Positions 1-11,099 of a stretch of 64,000 nt of DNA are shown piece by piece (the stretch's first letter is position 1; every line of letters begins with the position of its first letter). This DNA is from Megamerina dolium. Lineage: Eukaryota; Arthropoda; Insecta; Diptera; Megamerinidae. The position numbers were made by a program, and so were the translations under genes. Location of the stretch: the NCBI GenBank assembly GCA_963854835.1, contig OY978526.1, forward strand, positions 28,075,073-28,139,072. Reading direction: 5' to 3'. The notes beneath the pieces were generated by a model, which saw only the letters and a list, made by a program, of their open reading frames with translations, was not told where the DNA came from and ran no database searches.

Positions 1-1730
1 TAAAGCTAGTCAGAAGGTATTAAGTATTACTGACTAAGGATGCAGTGCGTCTTCTGCATTCGAGAATGATAATATTTTCTTTTGTAATATTACTCTATAT
101 TATTATTTTTATTTCTATTCATTCTTTATACAGATATTTAATATGGAAGTACCTCCACCTTTTTGCTGTTGTTTGTTCAAAACCAACAAGCCAACAATAA
201 CTTTTCACACACATTATGTACGAGTACAAACCAATCGAAGTGGTTACATTTTTTTTGTGTTGTCGATGTTTGTCGATTTGAGCTCATGTTTTTACCATGC
301 TCTATATATATAAATATATAGTAGTGTGAGTATGTGTATGTATTCAGTCAATGAATGCTTGCCGTTTAGCTTGAGAATAGAGAATAGAATAATTTTTATC
401 GACATTTTACTTCTTTGCTAGTAGTAGTGAATGCTGCGAAGGCCTTACTTTATGTTAATGCAACCCCGTATGTCATGTTGTTCGAAACGTTGCCAATGCA
501 AGTGGGTGTGTGTGTGTGTAGATATGAGATGCAGTGTTAGTATAATATCATCATGACATTACCACCAATTGTAGTAGTAACAATGCCCCCCATTTCGCTG
601 TAGTATAAGAATATGAGAACGTGGCAAAGTAACGCATAATTTAACACATCGAATTCTCTATCGAAGATATGCCTTTCGAATGGTGTATATGTGTATTTAT
701 TACTCTATTATCATCACTCCATGTACGTATGCTAGCATTAATATCTGAATTTATGAATTCAATATTTTCTCAGTTAGGATTTTAAGGATTTTCACAAGAA
801 ACGACTGCAAAGCAAAAGAATTGTTGGATCAGGCAGTCAAAAAGGAATATTTTATGTATTAATTCATTTTATATTGGAATTTAGTGAATAATGCTAGGAT
901 ACATTTGGCTGCTCACATTAAAAGCTAGATTCTAATATGTCAATAGAATATTGATATTCATTGAATTCTATTCAAAATATAAAAAAAAAACAATATTTTA
1001 TAATAATTGGCATATAAAAGTCATGTTTAAATCTTAATTGCAAAAATTAAATGGTAAAGTATAGGCACTGAGCACTCAAGCAAATTCAATCGAATTTTCA
1101 CACTGTACATTCATAAATACTACCTACTTGATTTCTTTCCAATATTTACATTTTGTATCCGCCAAATTGAAAATTGCTTTAAGATGCAATGCAACAATAT
1201 AATCAGTTAGGTTTACTTTACGTTTGCATAGCTTCAGAGTTGATATTATGTCTCTATTCTCCTTTCACACACTATGGCCTCGACTTGGCAACAATAGGCA
1301 AGTCGTAAATAGATATTAAATAAGCAAAGGAGAGACGATACATATTATTGCATTGGGGAAAAAGTAGCAAAGCCTTTTCTAACAATTATTTGAGATTTAT
1401 AGTTATAATCCAATTACAAGTAGAACGAATGCAACTGTGTATGATTTTATTCTGAATGCAACATAAACCATTTTGTTGGAGAAATTTCTGATATTTTTCT
1501 GATAGAACAATTATCCCATTGCTATAGACGCTATGGAGTTTTTGATTGAAACGAACTAAGGTCTATGTAATTTACATAGACCTCTTTTTGAAGCCTATTT
1601 TACACCAGCACCAGCATTACTGGAACCGAAAAAGTTGTGGTTCAACAATGCAAGTCATAATTATACATATTTTGGGTGCATCCAAACATAACAGTTAAAC
1701 TTTCTAAATGTTTCCTAAATCAAAAAAATG
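1..1730. other. AT-rich non-coding stretch, probably htt intron
   Basis: I see no coding exon, RNA gene or recognisable transposon here. The sequence is AT-rich with short (TA)n and (GT)n runs, for example near 302-320 and 506-520. The first htt exon in this window starts at 7210 in phase 0 with a block from inside the protein, so earlier exons must lie upstream. This stretch is therefore best read as intron, although an unrelated intergenic segment cannot be excluded. Confidence 0.5.
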
Positions 1731-1781
1731 GCCTTACAGTCGGCTGGGGCCGACCAAATTATACCCTGCATATGTAGAGGT

Positions 1782-3236
1782 GGCATAAGTGCAGAATACG
1801 GACTCAGAAGAAAAAAAAAAATAAAAAATTGCCTCGGATAGAGCTTCGTTTTGTGAATATAAAAAATAAAAAATTTGTCTCTGCAAATGCCCACACAAGG
1901 CGTGGTTCAAGGTCAAAGTTCAAAATTGAGGTCGAGATTACTCGAGAGACAAGCAAGTTTTTTCTACAATATGGGTATTAAAACATAGGTAATTTTAATA
2001 CCTTTTTATAGGTATATAATATTTTATATGAATTTTTAACTTTTTAAATGTTATGAAGAAAATTATAAATTTTTTTATAAAAATTTTGTAAAAACCGATT
2101 TTTTTTTCGAAAAAGTCCCCCATTAACTTATCAAAAATTATATATTATTTCAAAGATCATAGGATTACCTTTCCAATGGTATATAAAACATATTTTTAAA
2201 GAATTTTTATATATTTTAAATATATTTTTTTATGGTCATACTTTCGCTATAGCAAATATGTGCACAGAGGAATAGTGAGGCAGTTATAATCATAGACATA
2301 GACAAAAGAATTAAGGAAAAATAGGATGAAATTAATTAATTAAATTAACTAATTCTTTTATTAATCTAATAAAGACCACATTGTTAGAGCCCTATGTTGT
2401 AGATTATCCTGATGGTGAATACAATATTGAAACAAATGAATAAAATTTCAATACTAAAAATTACAAAGAGATTTCAATGCTAAAACTTCTGTCGCGAAGC
2501 TGGCGTCGGGCTTATAAGGGTTATTTTTTTGCGTCCGGCCGAAGGCCGTCTATAAAAAAGCTTTTATCCTAAAATACTGTTGGTCGCGAAGCCGGCGTCG
2601 GGCCTATAAGGGTTATTTTTTTTTGCGCCCGGCCGAAGGCCGGCTATCAAAAAAGCTTTTGTCATAAAATACTGTTGGTCGCGAAGCCGGCGTCGGGCCT
2701 ATAAGGGTTATTTTTTTTGCGCCCGGCCAAAGGCCGGCTATCAAAAAAGCTTTTTTCCTAAAATACTGTTGGTCGCGAAGCCGGCGTCGGGCCTATAAGG
2801 GCCGAAAACACTTTTTGAAATGCATACAAATTCTGGAAAAATATGTTTTATACACCGTTGTGAAGGTAATTGTATAAGCTTTAGTATGGTGCTAAATTTT
2901 CGATAGGTAAATAAGGCTTATTTTCGAAAAAATTTGGTTTTTGAAAAAAATTCAAATTGATAGTTTTGATAATAACTTTTAAAATGTAAAAAATAGGTAT
3001 TAAATTATATATATCAGTAGAAAGGTATTTAAACCTTTCTTATGATACCCATATTATAGAAAAAAATTGCGTCTCTATCGAATAATCTCGACCTCAATTT
3101 TGAACATTGACCTTGAGCCACGCCTTGTATAGGCATTTGCAGACAAATTTTTTATTTTATATTCACAAAACGAAGCTCTATCCAAGGCAATTTTTTATTT
3201 TTTTTCCCTTCTGAGTCCGTATTCTGCACTTGTTCC
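1782..3236. mobile_element. Foldback-type MITE nested in the large repeat, with 8-bp target duplication
   Basis: The ends are long imperfect inverted repeats of about 215 bp: 1782-1996 reads GGCATAAGTGCAGAATACGG, and the right end read on the - strand begins GGAACAAGTGCAGAATACGG. The element is flanked by GTAGAGGT at 1774-1781 and again at 3237-3244. Copy 2 of the host repeat has a single GTAGAGGT at the same place, so the empty site is visible. An 8-bp duplication fits hAT or P-like elements. There is no transposase, so it is non-autonomous. The interior holds a GC-rich tandem repeat (2491-2803). Confidence 0.85.
2491..2803 (+). repeat. GC-rich minisatellite, about 93-bp unit, 3.3 copies
   Basis: Units start with GTCGCGAAG at 2491, 2583, 2678 and 2772 (periods 92, 95 and 94). 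Each carries GGCGTCGGGC, TATAAGGG, a T-run, a small palindrome (CGGCC-GAA-GGCCG) and AAAAAAGCTTTT. The GC- and CpG-rich core stands out against very AT-rich surroundings. It lies inside the foldback element and probably moves with it. Confidence 0.9.
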
Positions 3237-4784
3237 GTAGAGGTATATATAAAAAGTTTGCTCGTATATCCATCCTTTTCTTCCACTACTTTGTATAGGA
3301 GGAATAATTTTTGCCTGTAATACTAAACTACCTAGGTTGCAATGGGTTGACCTAGGCGTATCATTTAGTAAGTTATGGGTGTTTTAATGTTTAAGATAAA
3401 TCCGAGATTTTGTACGGAAGCTATATAAAAAGTGGGCGTGGCTTACCTCTTTCTTGTATATCTAATTAATTTTTCAATATCAATCCACTCCTACGCTGAA
3501 TAGTTAGTAAGTTATAGCGGTTTAAATTTTTTTTAATTTTCCAAATTTTGTATGGAAGCCCCATTAAGAAGTGGGTGTGGCATGTTGATTTTTTGTCAGA
3601 TTATTTTCGACTACCATATTAGCTGGAGTATTAATTATAATTGTTCTAGACGGAAGTATGCAGAAGTTACAGCTATTTCAATTTTAAAGAATTTCACTCA
3701 TTTTGTACAGGGGCTACGATAAACAGTGGGCATGGCGCGCCCATTTCCTGTAAGCCTAGTTGCTCGTACAATACTAATCCATACCTTAAATCTTGTCCTA
3801 TACTAAATGGTTTGTAAGTTATGGAGCTTAAAAGTTTTATTTTAATTCCCTCGACTTTGTATGGGAGACCCATGAAGGAGTGGGTGTGGCACACTCATTT
3901 TCTGCCAGATTATTACCGACTACGATATTAATTTAAGTGTCAATTATGGTTATTCTAGACAGAAGATTGCCGAAGTTACAGCTGTTTCAATTTAAAATTT
4001 GTATGGGGGCTACGATAAACAGTGTTCGTGGTGCGCCCATTTCCTGTGAGCCTAGTTGCTCGTACAATACTAATCCACACCTTAAATCTCGTTATTCTAC
4101 GCTGAATAGTTTGCAAGTTATAACCGGTAACATTTTTTTTTAATTTCCGCAACTTTGTATGGCAGGCCCAAAAAGGAGTGGGCGTGGCACACTGATTTTC
4201 TGTCATATTATTTCTCACTGCCATGTTAATGTAAGTGTCAATTATGGTTATTCTAGACAGAAGATTGTAGAAGTTACAGCAGTTTCAATTTAAAAGAAGT
4301 ACAGACACTTTGTATGGGAGCTATGTTAGAAAGTAGGCGTGGATCACCCACTTTTGGCGAGGTTATATAGTAGTATAATGTAACTCTATGTGCAAAATAT
4401 TGTTGTCCCAAGTGGTATATTATGTGAGTTATAGCAAGTTAAAGATTTTGAAAATTCCGAGGTTAGTCGCTTTGAATGCTTGGTGTGGGCGTGGCTATTG
4501 ACCGATCATGCCCAATATCAATCCCCTCCGTACCCTTGGATCATAGGTTACTTGTGCCAAATTTCGTCGAAATAGCGCAATATTTACTCAAGTTATCGTT
4601 CGAACCAGCCAGGTGACAGACAGACGGACGGACGGACGGACGAACATCGTTAAATCGAAAATTTAATCGACGCTGATCACGAATATATAGCTACGTCTAT
4701 ATCTCCGGAGATTCCTTCAAGTGGACACAAACATCTGACCGAAATGAATATACCATGCATATTGTATTATGCAGGGTATAAAAA

Positions 4785-4974
4785 CGACGGGTGGTATAAC
4801 ATTATTCAATTTATTTTTATATCTTGTACACAAGTGTAAAGGTATATTCACTGTGGTCCGATGTTTGTAATTGGTTTAAGGAAGATGCAAAGATATAGAA
4901 AAGAGCATATGTTCTTGATCATGGTCGTTTAAAAATTCGATTCAAAGATACCCGCTCGTCCTTGCGACCATCTG
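4785..4974. other. Spacer between repeats
   Basis: No open frame or repeat end is recognised in this short AT-rich interval between the large repeat and the SINE. Confidence 0.4.
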
Positions 4975-5275
4975 TCTCTGTCAGCAGGACAGTGTTGGAA
5001 GGGACCAACTTATTTTAGTCGGTTCCGAACGGCAGAACTCTTGTGACATCACTTTTTCTGAGCTTTGCCACAGAGTTCTTTTAGAAGTTTTTCCATGACA
5101 AATTGTTACTGCTGGAAGAATTGCCAATTGCGTGCGAACGAAAGAATTGCCAATTCTTTCGTTCGAAAGAAAAATATTTTCGATATTACATTTGTTGTGC
5201 TTTAGCCGGGAATTGAAGCCACGAGCTACAGATCAGAAGGCCAACATACTATCCACTGAGCAACAGCACCCATAA
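4975..5275 (-). mobile_element. tRNA-derived SINE, full-length-like copy
   Basis: Read on the - strand, the 5' end at about 5275 is tRNA-like. It has an A-box-like TTGCTCAGTGGATAG and a B-box-like GGCTTCAATTCCC about 35 bases further on, ending in CCGGCTAA. The body that follows (CAGCAGTAACAATTTGTCATG and onward) is shared with the headless copy at 17995-18165. The head is shared with the copy at 59701-59840. A real tRNA is unlikely because the stem arms do not pair and the same head precedes a conserved non-tRNA body. The element also contains a 14-bp perfect inverted repeat at 5135-5165. Confidence 0.8.
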
Positions 5276-5525
5276 TCTTCCATGCATGACAACCATATTT
5301 AAGATTTAGATTGATGTTGCAAAGTTAATAGTTCCGCAAAGAAATGGGGGAGCCACATACACTATTTATTGTAGTCCACATACAAAGTCGTGGTCATTAA
5401 AAAAATTATAAACCGTTATAACTTACGTAGTCTTTCGCTTAAGACAACCATATTTAACAAATAGATTTCTATTACAATGAAAATCAATTTTCCATGAAAT
5501 GTGCGAGCCACGCCCACTATTTAAT
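5276..5525. repeat. Degenerate stretch related to the large repeat
   Basis: The segment contains GAGCCACATACACTATTTATTG and later GAGCCACGCCCACTATTTAATG, spaced about 160 bp. Between them are CATACAAAGTCGTGG and a KCTATAACTTAC-like phrase. This is the reverse complement of the unit that builds the large repeat (AGTGGGCGTGGC plus TTTGTATGGGAG). It is too diverged to place as a full copy. Confidence 0.5.
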
Positions 5526-6510
5526 GTAGGTTAGGTTAGGTTTATTTGGCTGATCTATAAGATCTCACGTAAACCAATATCTGTCCATTGTTTTACTGAG
5601 TGAAATTGTGGGATTGCTTATATTTTGTTTTTAATGCATTTTTTGCGAGTTTCAATAAATCACTACCTTTGTGATCTGCAATGGTTTCCAGGGTGGAAAA
5701 GACCCAGATCCAAGGTAGTTGAGGCGCGATCTGTAGAGGGCTGGACAGTGACAAAGTAGGTGGTCTAAGGTCCCCCTAGCATTGACCTCGTTGCATGTTG
5801 TACATGCATCAGTGTGTATCAGACGAATTTTTGCAGCATAAGACGGAGGCAGTGTCCCGTAAGAACCCCAACCAGTAATTTACAATCCTCTCTTGGGAGT
5901 GATAAAATGTAGTCGGTATATTTGCTGTCATGTGTCCGAAGCATGATTTTTGCAGTCTTGCAGGAGGTTAATCCCTGCCAGAAGGACTTCGCTTCCTGAA
6001 TCATTGCTACGTCAATCTCTGTTTTCAATGTGGAAAGAGAAGGATGTATGTGTAACGAGTTGACTTTCGACGGGCTTGCGCCAACTTTGGCAAGTGCGAC
6101 CACTTTTTCATTCCCTTATGTCCCGGTACTCAATAGATGGTGACGTGTCTGTCAACGTATCTAGTCTATCCATCCAAGTTCTACACTGTCGAACACATTG
6201 TGAGTTTTGTCGTTGCAGCTACTATTGTCTTAATGGTTGCGTGGCTGTCAATAAATATATTAACTTGAGAGTTAAGAGGAGTGCGTTCAATCGCCAGCTC
6301 TGCTGCCTTCATAGTGACGCAGATCTTAGCCTGAAAAACGCTGCAGTGATCTGGGAGATTATATGACTGTTTAAGGTCAAGCTCCGATCAGAACACTGCA
6401 GCCCCAACACCCTCCGCCATTTTGAATCCATCGATAAACTGTTTGTAGGAGTGGCAATCCATGTTGATGCCCTTCCACAACCCGTTTTGCTCTATCATTA
6501 CACTGGTCCC
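5526..6510 (-). pseudogene. Dead LINE tail: RNase H domain of a non-LTR retrotransposon
   Basis: Reading the - strand from about 6440 downwards gives FIDGFKMAEGVGAAVF, then VFQAKI, IFIDSHATIK and VPGHKG, the usual order of RNase H motifs in Jockey/R1-like elements. The tail follows with SFWQGLTSCKTAK and LVGVLTGHCRL, then after a frameshift HTDACTTCNEVNARGTLDHL. In-frame stops follow the first motif and occur in the NLDG region, and the usual QAE glutamate reads K. A frameshift breaks the tail near 5840. The 3' end near 5526 has repeated GGTTAG on the + strand. It cannot encode an active enzyme. Confidence 0.85.
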
Positions 6511-7209
6511 AACTATTGAATGTAACTCCCATACAAAGTCAATTCTGTGAATTACTAAATGACGTCAATGATTTTGTAGTTGTATGCCATTTTGCATGTT
6601 TAATATTGTATCGTAAAATACGGTTATTGCTGAGGAATGTGTATGGTAAGCTCACTGCAGTTATGCTACTGAAAAAACTCGATATTTTTTCCCCCAACCC
6701 AATAGATGATCAGACGTAGGGATGCTGCTGTGTGGGTGAAATGATGACTAAGGAAAATGTAAAGTTTGTATTGTTTTCTTTTATTTTATATATATTTTCC
6801 CGGAAATCTTTTTTTGAAGTAACGTATTGCACTTGCATTGCTGCTTCGTTGTGACAGTTTTTACTCTTGTTCTTCTTCGTTCTATAACTATGCTTTGCAT
6901 TTAGTATATGTAGATATGAAGGAGAAGCCTGCAGCAACAGTAACATTAGCAACTCTTTTAACAAGCAATACAATAAAACGTAGATTCTACGCTTTTTGCC
7001 TATTACCCATCCCCCATTATTATCATGATTATCAATATTATGCACATCATCAATTTTTTTGGACTTGGTGTTCATATCCTCCCAAAAGAAAAATAATCCT
7101 TTTTATACAATATATAGTACATGCATATGTGTTTTCTATTTAAAATTTCCCTTAACAATTTTTCTTTCATGTTTGCTTTTGTTGTTTTTCTTCTTTTTTT
7201 CTTGTATAG
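6511..7209. other. htt intron sequence up to the first exon in the window
   Basis: AT-rich with no conserved frame. The last 60 bases are pyrimidine-rich (TTTTTCTTTC, TTGTTTTTCTTC) and end in TATAG before 7210, a good 3' splice site. An in-frame TAG at 7207-7209 shows that the exon cannot extend further upstream in that frame. Confidence 0.6.
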
Positions 7210-8079
7210 GGCTTAGAAGATGATATACATACAGTGGTCATACAGGCATTGAATGCATTCGATAAGATATTTTCGCATGTGGTATACAAATATTTGACAG
7301 GACCTTCATGTCATTATCAACAACAACAACAACAACAACAACAGGAACAACAAAAAGTAAAAGAAAATTTAAAAGAAGATGATCAGAAGCATATATTAGA
7401 AAGTGCCTTTGGCCAAATACAGCAAGAGCAACAGCAACGGCATTGCTATTGCACTAATGATGTTAAATGTGCGAGCCAAGTATGCTTGAACAACAAGAGG
7501 AAGATCGAAAAGGCAAGAACAACAATGGCAGATAAAAGTTGTGTAATTTCAGAAGGACCAACAGTAGCAGTAACAGCATCATCATCAACATATCCTCAAA
7601 CGTTATACCCTGATAATGATGAGCTTATAGCTGCGCTTTTGAATGCATTTCAATTGCAATCGAATTGCAGTAACGACAACGAGAATGATGACGATAGCAA
7701 TGATAACAACAAATATGTTGATGACAATTCGTATATCAGTTTGCCAGCAGCAGCAGCAGCAGCAACTACAATCACCAGCAGCATTGCTCCCATTTTCAAT
7801 ATTGGTAATTCTGATCAACAAGAAGATAATGATGTTGTCAGATTTTTCATATCACCAAAAGTGCTATTGAGTAAACTTCGTCTATGTCATCACAATAAAT
7901 ATTGGTTGGTCCAGAATAAATACGCCGAAGTTATTTCCAATTTGAATTTCACTGTATTGCGTTCATATTACGAACATACTGTCAACTGCAATGACGAAGA
8001 GTGCAGTAGGATATCTGCTTCTGTTATGGATGATGGTGATGGCGATGGTGATGCTGATGATATTGTCTGCACTTATGAG
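7210..8079 (+). CDS. htt: htt exon 1 of window (290 residues, phase 0 to 0)
   Basis: The exon opens GLEDDIHTVVIQALNAFDKI, aligning with the human block [20 protein letters not shown]. It ends after a second conserved helical pair, LLSKLRLCHHNKYWLVQ and NKYAEVISNLNFTVL (human LTLRNSSYWLVRTELLETL). Between them is an insert of about 170 residues that is low-complexity in flies. It contains nine consecutive Q at 7318-7344 (eight CAA and one CAG), an N/D-rich run near 7670-7730 and a run of six A (GCA codons) near 7745. The donor is GAG|GTAAGT. The exon ends with a D/G-rich acidic stretch. No start codon lies here; the exon is internal. Confidence 0.9.
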
Positions 8080-8496
8080 GTAAGTACATTTAAATTTCTA
8101 TGAACGAATTTTTTCGTCCTGCTCGCGTCCTTTACACATTCACATACTCACATGTGTGTGTTCTTGTTGTCGTTATTATGCAATTTAATGGTCTACAACA
8201 TGTTTATTTATCGTACATGGTACCTATGCATGCATCTATGCTATATGCATATAAATTGCTTTGCCAATTGAAATGATTTGCTGCTTGCCGTTATTGGCCT
8301 TTTGTGCATTAAAGCATATCGTTACTACAGTAAATATTATTGTTATCTTAAAATGCGAAAATATATCAAGTATTTCTAATATTGCTGGAATGAATGGAAA
8401 ATGAAATGAAAAAATTAAAAGAAGAAAAGGTCATATCAGAGTTATTTCAATTTTAATAGATTTTTTCATTGAACATTTTTTTAAAACAAATCATAA
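8080..8496. other. 5' part of intron 1
   Basis: Ordinary AT-rich intron following the GTAAGT donor. I see no repeat or exon in it. Confidence 0.5.
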
Positions 8497-9200
8497 TTAG
8501 GGTTGTGCAACTAATGGTTTATTCCAACAATTTGATTAATCATAATTGCTGATTAATCAATTATTCAATTAAACAAATAAGGAATTATTCGAGTAATTAT
8601 GATTTTGAATACTCAAAAATCGAAATTATTCTACTAATCAGAATTTTGATTAATCCGAATAAAATTATTCGAATAAAATATTCAAAATATTTATAATATT
8701 TTTCCAATACAAAGTAGACAAGTAACTTTCTATAGTTACATACGAATATGAGAATGCGTTTTAGATTCTTATTTCCAAACAAAATGAAAAATAATTTGAT
8801 TAATCGAATAATTGATTAATCAGGAATTTGATTAACGATAAACGATGAATCGCACAGCCCTAATAGGAACACTAAAAGTCCGTAAATTGAAAATTGATAT
8901 TATTCGATTAATTAGAATAAAATTATTCGAATAAAATATTTATATTATGGTATTTTTTTCCAATACAAAGTAGACAGATAACTTTCCATAGCTACGAATA
9001 TGAGAATGCTTTTTAAATTTTTATTTCCAAATATAATTCGAAAAACAAAGAAAAACTAAATAAAAAATATTTTGCTTTGAATGATTCATATTTTGATTAA
9101 TCAAGATTTTGATTAATCGAATAATTGATTAATCAAGATTTTGATTAATCAGTCTATTCGACTAAATGATTAATCGCATAGTTCTAAAGGAACACTAAAA
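8497..9200. repeat. Two adjacent hAT-like MITE copies with ATTAATC-rich interior
   Basis: The left end reads TTAGGGTTGTGCAACTAATG at about 8499. About 360 bp later the right end reads GATGAATCGCACAGCCCTAA, near 8862, giving an inverted pair TTAGGG(T/C)TGTGC. A second, related segment ends GATTAATCGCATAGTTCTAA near 9187. Both are followed by GGAACACTAAAAGTCCGT (about 8866 and 9189), so element and flank were duplicated together. Shared interior blocks include TTCCAATACAAAGTAGACA. The ends resemble hAT termini, but no clean 8-bp target duplication is seen. No transposase is encoded. Confidence 0.6.
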
Positions 9201-9478
9201 GTCCGTTAAAGATTAACAGAAATGTCCGTTCGAGTATTAACTACTGTCCGATGAATAAAAAGTACTACTGGATTTGATTAAGGCTGACAAAATCGGGGGT
9301 CAAGTAGTAACAAGTAAATATTTCACCAGGATGCGGTTGTCAAAAATAGTTAAATCAATAACCTCAGATTCAGCTCTATAACTTTATATTTATGCTCCCA
9401 TACTTAGTCAGAAATCTTACATTCAAAAACACAATTTCTTTTCATAGAATTGTGTACATAATTGAACAATGTAAACAT
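9201..9478. other. Intron spacer, nothing recognised
   Basis: Short AT-rich spacer between the hAT-like repeats and the second large repeat. No feature is supported. Confidence 0.4.
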
Positions 9479-11070
9479 TTTTATACCCTGCATAATGCAA
9501 TATGCATGGTATATTCATTTCGGTCAGATGTTTGTGTCCACTTGAAGGAATCTCCGGAGATATAGACATAGATATATATTCATGATCAGCGTCGATTCAA
9601 TTTTCGATTTAACGATGTCCGTCCGTCCGTCCGTCCGTCCGTCTGTCTGTCACCTGGCTGGTTCGCACGATAACTTGAGTAAATATTGAGATATTTCGAC
9701 GAAATTTGGCACAAGTAACCTATGATCCAAGGGTACGGAGGGGATTGATATTGGGCATGATCGGTCAATAGCCACGCCCACACCAAGCATTCAAAGCGAC
9801 TAACCTCGGAATTTTCAAAATCTTTAACTTGCTATAACTCACATAATATACCACTTGGGACAACAATATTTTGCACATAGAGTTATATTATACTACTATA
9901 TAACCTCGCCAAAAGTGGGTGAGACACACCTACTTTCTAGCGTAGCTCCCATACAAAGTGTCTGTACTTCTTTTAAATTGAAACTGCTGTAACTTCGGCA
10001 ATCTTCTGTCTAGAATAACCATAATTGACAATTAAATTAATATCGTAGACGGCAATAATCTGGCAGAAAATCAGTGTGCCACGCCCACTCCTTTTGGGTC
10101 TGCCATACAAAGTTGCGGAAATTAAAAAAAAATGTTACCGGTTATAACTTGCAAACTATTCAGCGTAGAATAACGAGATTTAAGGTGTGGATTAGTATTG
10201 TACGAGCAACTAGGCTCACAGGAAATGGGCGCACCACGCCCACTGTTTATCTTAGCCCCCATACAGATTTTAAATTGAAACAGCTGTAACTTCGGCAATC
10301 TTCTGGCTAGAATAATTGACACTTAAATTAATATCGTAGTCGGCAATAATCTGGCAGAAAATAAGTGTGCCACGCCCACTGCTTCATGGGCCTCCTATAC
10401 AAAGTCGAGTGAATTAAACTAAAATTTTAAGCTCCATAACTTACAAACCATTTAGCGTAGGACAACGTGATTTATGGTATGGATTAGTATTGTAAGAGCA
10501 ACTAGGCTCACAGGAAATGGGCGTGCCATGCCCACTGTTTATCTTAGCCCCTGTACAAAATAAGTGAAATTCTTTTAAATTGAAATAGCTGTAACTTCTG
10601 CATACTTCTGTCTAGAACAATTATAATTAATACTCCAGCTAATATGGTAGTCGAAAATAATCTGACAAAAAATCAACATGCCACATTCACTTCTTAATGG
10701 GGCTTCCATACAAAATTTGGAAAATTAAAAAAAATTTAAACCGCTATAACTTACTAACTATTCAGCGTAGGAGTGGATTGATATTGAAAAATTAATTAGA
10801 TATACAAGAAAGAGGTAAGCCACGCCCACTTTTTATATAGCTTCCGTACAAAATCTCGGATTTATCTTAAACATTAAAACACCCATAACTTACTAAATGA
10901 TACGCCTAGGTCAACCCATTGCAACCTAGGTAGTTTAGTATTACAGGCAAAAATTATTCCTCCTATACAAAGTAGTGGAAGAAAAGGATGGATATACGAG
11001 CAAACTTTTTATATATACCTCTACATATGCAGGGTATAATTTGGTCGGCCCCAGCTGACTGTAAGGCCAT
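9479..11070 (-). repeat. Large interspersed repeat, copy 2 (uninterrupted, inverted)
   Basis: The reverse complement of the 1731-4784 family. It starts with TATACCCTGCATAATGC at 9482 and ends with CAGCTGACTGTAAGGCC near 11067. The (CCGT)n run lies at about 9617-9645. The body shows the same series of CCACGCCCAC boxes. It lacks the foldback insertion and shows the single empty site (ACCTCTACATATGCAGGG, about 11018-11035), which proves that insertion in copy 1. Both flanks carry CATTTTTAT, which might be a target duplication. Confidence 0.85.
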
Positions 11071-11099
11071 TTTTATTTATTAGATTTAGTAAGTGATGT

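Larger units (their letters stand above)
1731..4784 (+). repeat. Large interspersed repeat, copy 1 (interrupted by a foldback element)
   Basis: One of three copies in the window; the others are 9479-11070 (inverted) and 32486-33762. It begins CCTTACAGTCGGCTGGGGCC and ends near TATGCAGGGTATAAAAA. Just inside both ends lies the inverted pair TATACCCTGCATA / TATGCAGGGTATA. The first bases form a short hairpin (GTCGGC-TGGG-GCCGAC). The body is made of diverged units of about 150 bp, each with a TTTGTATGGGAGC-like stretch followed by AGTGGGCGTGGC. A (GACG)n run lies near 4618-4642. Without the 1,455-bp insertion at 1782-3236 and its 8-bp duplication the copy is about 1.59 kb, the same as copy 2. 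No protein is encoded. The class is unknown: the hairpin recalls Helitrons, but I do not see a CTRR end. Confidence 0.8.

Noticed and set aside
3694..4224. Short open frames on both strands of the large repeat
   Set aside because: The same frames recur in copies 2 and 3 only because the DNA is repeated. The peptides have no family features and the frames overlap on both strands.
1731..4784. Helitron identity of the large repeat
   Set aside because: A terminal hairpin is present, but neither orientation gives a TC start and a CTRR end, and no Rep/helicase sequence is present.
7234..7236. Translation start at the first long htt frame
   Set aside because: The codon is GTG inside conserved sequence with a splice acceptor 24 bases upstream; this is an internal exon, not a gene start.
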